Shown here in pieces: positions 6,464 to 8,297 of a stretch of DNA of 8,297 nt. The notes beneath the pieces were generated by a model that saw only the letters and a list, made by a program, of their open reading frames with translations, was not told the DNA's origin and ran no database searches. The stretch's first letter is position 1, and every line of letters starts with the position of its first letter. The DNA comes from Lysobacterales bacterium (lineage in GTDB: Bacteria > Pseudomonadota > Gammaproteobacteria > Xanthomonadales > S139-57), in contig JALWTZ010000078.1 of NCBI GenBank assembly GCA_026993285.1, forward strand, positions 1-8,297. Direction: 5' to 3'. Both the position numbers and the translations under genes were made by a program.

Positions 6464-7126
6464 ATGAGTGAGCTGAAGGTGTTGATGATCGATGACCACA
6501 CCCTGTTTCGACTCGGGCTGGCCAAACTGCTCAAGCAGCGGGGCATCGAAGTGCTGGAATCCCAGAGTGGCGGCCGTGAAGGCATCAAGATGGCGCGGGA
6601 GCATCAACCGGACATTATCCTGCTGGACATGCGCATGCCGGAAATGAGTGGCATCAGCGTATTGCGGGAACTGCGCAAGCAGGGACTGGAAATGCCGGTG
6701 GTCATGTTGACGACCAGTTCCGATGAACGGGATCTGGTCGAGTCCCTCCGCTCCGGCGCCCAGGGTTATCTGCTCAAGGACATGGATCCGGACGCACTGG
6801 TCACCGCCCTGCGCAACATCATGCAAGGCAAGACCGAAGTTTCTCCCGATCTGGCCCCGGTACTGGCGCGCGTGGTACAGGATGATGGTGTGATTCCGCC
6901 CATACCCAGCCCCTTTGCCAACCTGACTCCGCGGGAGCTGGAGATACTTTCCCTGCTGGCCGAAGGGCAGAGCAACAAGGTCATTGCCAGAAATCTGGGT
7001 ATCTCCGACGGTACGGTCAAGCTGCATGTGAAAGCCATTCTGCGCAAGCTGGATGTACACTCACGGGTGGAAGCCGCGGTGATCGCCGTGGAGCAGGGGC
7101 TGCGTGCCAACCGTAACGAAGGCTGA
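6464..7126 (+). CDS. Response regulator, NarL/FixJ family (REC + LuxR-type HTH)
   Basis: This 220-residue transcription factor has a receiver domain (about 4-120) with the acidic pair Asp10/Asp11, the phospho-acceptor Asp55 in LLDMRMPEMSG, the switch Thr83/Thr84 region and Lys105 in YLLKD. A C-terminal LuxR-type helix-turn-helix (about 156-214) shows LTPRELEILSLLAEGQSNK and GISDGTVKLHVKAIL. All catalytic residues are in place. It is expected to be phosphorylated by the kinase encoded just upstream and then bind DNA as a dimer. Its targets are not visible here: no clear NarL-type heptamer (TACYNMT) occurs in the intergenic region before dsrN. The ATG at 6464 follows an ideal ribosome binding site. 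The stop codon shares one base with the start of the dioxygenase gene (TGATG), so the two are translationally coupled. Confidence 0.95.
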   Translation: MSELKVLMIDDHTLFRLGLAKLLKQRGIEVLESQSGGREGIKMAREHQPDIILLDMRMPEMSGISVLRELRKQGLEMPVVMLTTSSDERDLVESLRSGAQGYLLKDMDPDALVTALRNIMQGKTEVSPDLAPVLARVVQDDGVIPPIPSPFANLTPRELEILSLLAEGQSNKVIARNLGISDGTVKLHVKAILRKLDVHSRVEAAVIAVEQGLRANRNEG

Positions 7127-8007
7127 TGGCACAACCCTTCTCCCTGGAACACGAAGCGGACTACCGCCACTGGCGAGCGTGGAAGCTGGCCCAGGTGCCG
7201 GCGGATCCTGCCGAATTGCTGGTGGAGGTGCCCCAGGCTGCCGCACCCTCACCGACCGCCTTGCAGGCCATTGCTGATCGCCTGCAGCGCTGCAACATGG
7301 CCATCTACCGTTTTCTCGATGACCATGGCGAGGATCGTGAACAGATCCGCCGGCTGGCCGCCCATTTTGGCCTGACCCGGCTGGATTACCACCTTTGCAG
7401 TGACCCCAGCGGCATCACCGCCCTGAGCTGTGACCCCAGCGGCAAGCGCGAGCGTTATATTCCCTATACCGACAAACCCATCAACTGGCACACCGACGGC
7501 TATTACAACAAGCCGGAAGAGTGGATTCGCGGCATGGTGCTGCACTGTGTGCGCCCGGCTGCCGAGGGTGGGGAGAACTTTCTCATGGACCCGGAGCTGC
7601 TCTATATTCACCTGCGGGATGAAAACCCCGATTACATCCGCGCGCTGATGGAACCGGACATGCTCTGTATTCCCCCCAACCGTGAAGAAGGTGGGCAAAA
7701 GCTCCGTTGCGGGCCGGTGTTCTCGGTGGATGATCACGGCCAGTTGCACATGCGTTTCACCATCCGCAAGCACAATGTGATCTGGAAGGAAGAACCCCTG
7801 CATCGGCAGGCACGCGCCGCACTGATGGACTTGCTGCAGGGTGAGGCCATCCCCATCTATCACTACAGGCTGAAAGCCGGCGAGGGGCTGATCTGCAATA
7901 ATGTATTGCATGGCCGCAAGGGCTTTCGGGATGATCCGGCAGCCGGTCGCCTGATGTACCGGGCACGGTTCTTCGACCGATACCCCGCACAACCGGCGGC
8001 AGCCTGA
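7126..8007 (+). CDS. TauD/TfdA-like Fe(II)/2-oxoglutarate-dependent dioxygenase
   Basis: This 293-residue protein looks like a non-heme iron oxygenase of the TauD/TfdA/gamma-butyrobetaine hydroxylase superfamily. Such enzymes hydroxylate a substrate while decarboxylating 2-oxoglutarate to succinate. The facial triad is readable: His122-x-Asp124 in NWHTDGYYN and the distal His262 in NNVLHGRKGF. Thirteen residues later comes RLMYRARF, with Arg275 as the probable 2-oxoglutarate ligand and Arg279 four residues on. This RxxxR pair resembles the end of TauD, where the second arginine contacts the sulfonate of taurine. The substrate cannot be told from sequence; an organosulfur compound is an inference from context. 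The start is fixed by the TGATG overlap with the response regulator gene. No signal peptide is present, so it acts in the cytoplasm. A 15-base direct repeat (7400-7414 and 7430-7444) encodes two DPSG units ahead of the active site. Confidence 0.85.
   Translation: MAQPFSLEHEADYRHWRAWKLAQVPADPAELLVEVPQAAAPSPTALQAIADRLQRCNMAIYRFLDDHGEDREQIRRLAAHFGLTRLDYHLCSDPSGITALSCDPSGKRERYIPYTDKPINWHTDGYYNKPEEWIRGMVLHCVRPAAEGGENFLMDPELLYIHLRDENPDYIRALMEPDMLCIPPNREEGGQKLRCGPVFSVDDHGQLHMRFTIRKHNVIWKEEPLHRQARAALMDLLQGEAIPIYHYRLKAGEGLICNNVLHGRKGFRDDPAAGRLMYRARFFDRYPAQPAAA
7400..7444 (+). repeat. Short direct repeat inside the dioxygenase gene
   Basis: The 15-base sequence GTGACCCCAGCGGCA occurs at 7400-7414 and 7430-7444, an in-frame spacing of 30 bases, giving SDPSGI and CDPSGK. 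It may be a trace of a ten-codon duplication or simply shared codon choice for a repeated DPSG turn. Confidence 0.6.
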
Positions 8008-8053
8008 GCCCATCCAGTCCAGGCACAAACCAACAGACACCCGGCAAGGGTGC

Positions 8054-8060
8054 GGGAGAG
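8054..8060 (+). promoter_or_regulatory. Ribosome binding site of the 67-residue protein gene
   Basis: GGGAGAG lies six bases before the ATG at 8067, which supports this short reading frame as a real gene. The remaining bases between 8008 and 8053 show no clear promoter or terminator. Confidence 0.6.
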
Positions 8061-8066
8061 AACGCC

Positions 8067-8270
8067 ATGACCATCTGGCTGAGTGAATTGCTGATGCAGA
8101 ATCGGCACATCGAGACCTTCAAGGGCCTGCAGCAATTGATCCGGCAGAAGGCCCAGGAAGGTGCCATGCGGCTGCAAATGGATGTCAAACCACCGTTCGA
8201 AGACACGCCGGATAACTGGGAAATGCAGCTGGAAAACGCCTTCAATCTCATCCCCGGCTTTGGTGACTGA
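8067..8270 (+). CDS. Small protein of unknown function (67 residues)
   Basis: I do not recognise this family. The 67-residue product appears soluble, with no signal peptide, membrane segment or cysteine. The N-terminal half (about 1-35) is predicted by eye to be helical and amphipathic (MTIWLSELLMQN, then FKGLQQLIRQKAQ). The second half has an acidic, proline-containing segment (KPPFEDTPDNWEMQ) and ends in NLIPGFGD. A strong ribosome binding site and same-strand placement 59 bases after the dioxygenase support it as a real gene, probably in the same transcript because no terminator is visible between them. The next possible start follows its stop after one base, which suggests it heads or belongs to a further coupled set of genes. 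Confidence 0.7.
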   Translation: MTIWLSELLMQNRHIETFKGLQQLIRQKAQEGAMRLQMDVKPPFEDTPDNWEMQLENAFNLIPGFGD

Positions 8271-8271
8271 G

Positions 8272-8297
8272 ATGTTCTGGCAGGAAGAGGAAGAGCA
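8272..8297 (+). CDS. Probable start of a further gene, cut by the window edge
   Basis: An ATG one base after the preceding stop opens a frame of eight full codons (MFWQEEEE) to the window edge. The tight spacing fits translational coupling, but the ribosome binding site is weak (GAG within the preceding stop region) and too little is visible to name a product. Confidence 0.4.

Noticed and set aside
1..8297. CRISPR arrays, tRNA or rRNA genes, insertion sequences, attachment sites
   Set aside because: No regularly spaced repeats, clover-leaf sequences, transposase motifs or terminal inverted repeats were seen; nearly all bases are in ordinary coding genes.

Overview
The window is the downstream half of a reverse-type dissimilatory sulfite reductase (dsr) cluster, as found in sulfur-oxidising bacteria. 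The gene order dsrL-dsrJ-dsrO-dsrP-dsrN-dsrR, with dsrL next to dsrJ, matches the second half of dsrABEFHCMKLJOPNRS of Allochromatium vinosum. It points to a sulfur-oxidising proteobacterium, most likely a gammaproteobacterium of the Chromatiales/Ectothiorhodospiraceae type. The species cannot be named from sequence alone. All genes are on the + strand and tightly packed.

Region 1 (1-3253) holds the 3' end of dsrL (an NAD(P)H- and Fe-S-containing GltD-like oxidoreductase), dsrJ (periplasmic triheme cytochrome c), dsrO (Tat-exported protein with four [4Fe-4S] sites) and dsrP (NrfD-type quinone-interacting membrane protein). DsrJ, DsrO and DsrP, with DsrM and DsrK encoded upstream of the window, form the DsrMKJOP membrane complex that links cytoplasmic DsrC/sulfite reductase chemistry to the quinone pool and the periplasm. 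DsrL passes electrons between NAD(P)H and the sulfite reductase.

Region 2 (3254-3401) is the only sizeable intergenic gap. It holds a strong Rho-independent terminator directly after dsrP, then a plausible sigma70 promoter and a leader with a small hairpin.

Region 3 (3402-8007) looks like a separate transcription unit: dsrN (glutamine-dependent siroheme amidase), dsrR (IscA-like protein without the usual cysteine set), a soluble GAF-type NarX-like histidine kinase, a NarL-like response regulator and a TauD/TfdA-like Fe(II)/2-oxoglutarate dioxygenase. These genes overlap or lie 9 to 24 bases apart. The kinase/regulator pair stands where dsrS follows dsrR in A. vinosum. This is the most interesting part: a cytoplasmic two-component system apparently co-transcribed with the siroheme-modifying enzyme of the sulfite reductase, and translationally adjoined to a dioxygenase.

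Region 4 (8008-8297) has a 67-residue protein of unknown function with a strong ribosome binding site and the probable first codons of a further gene.
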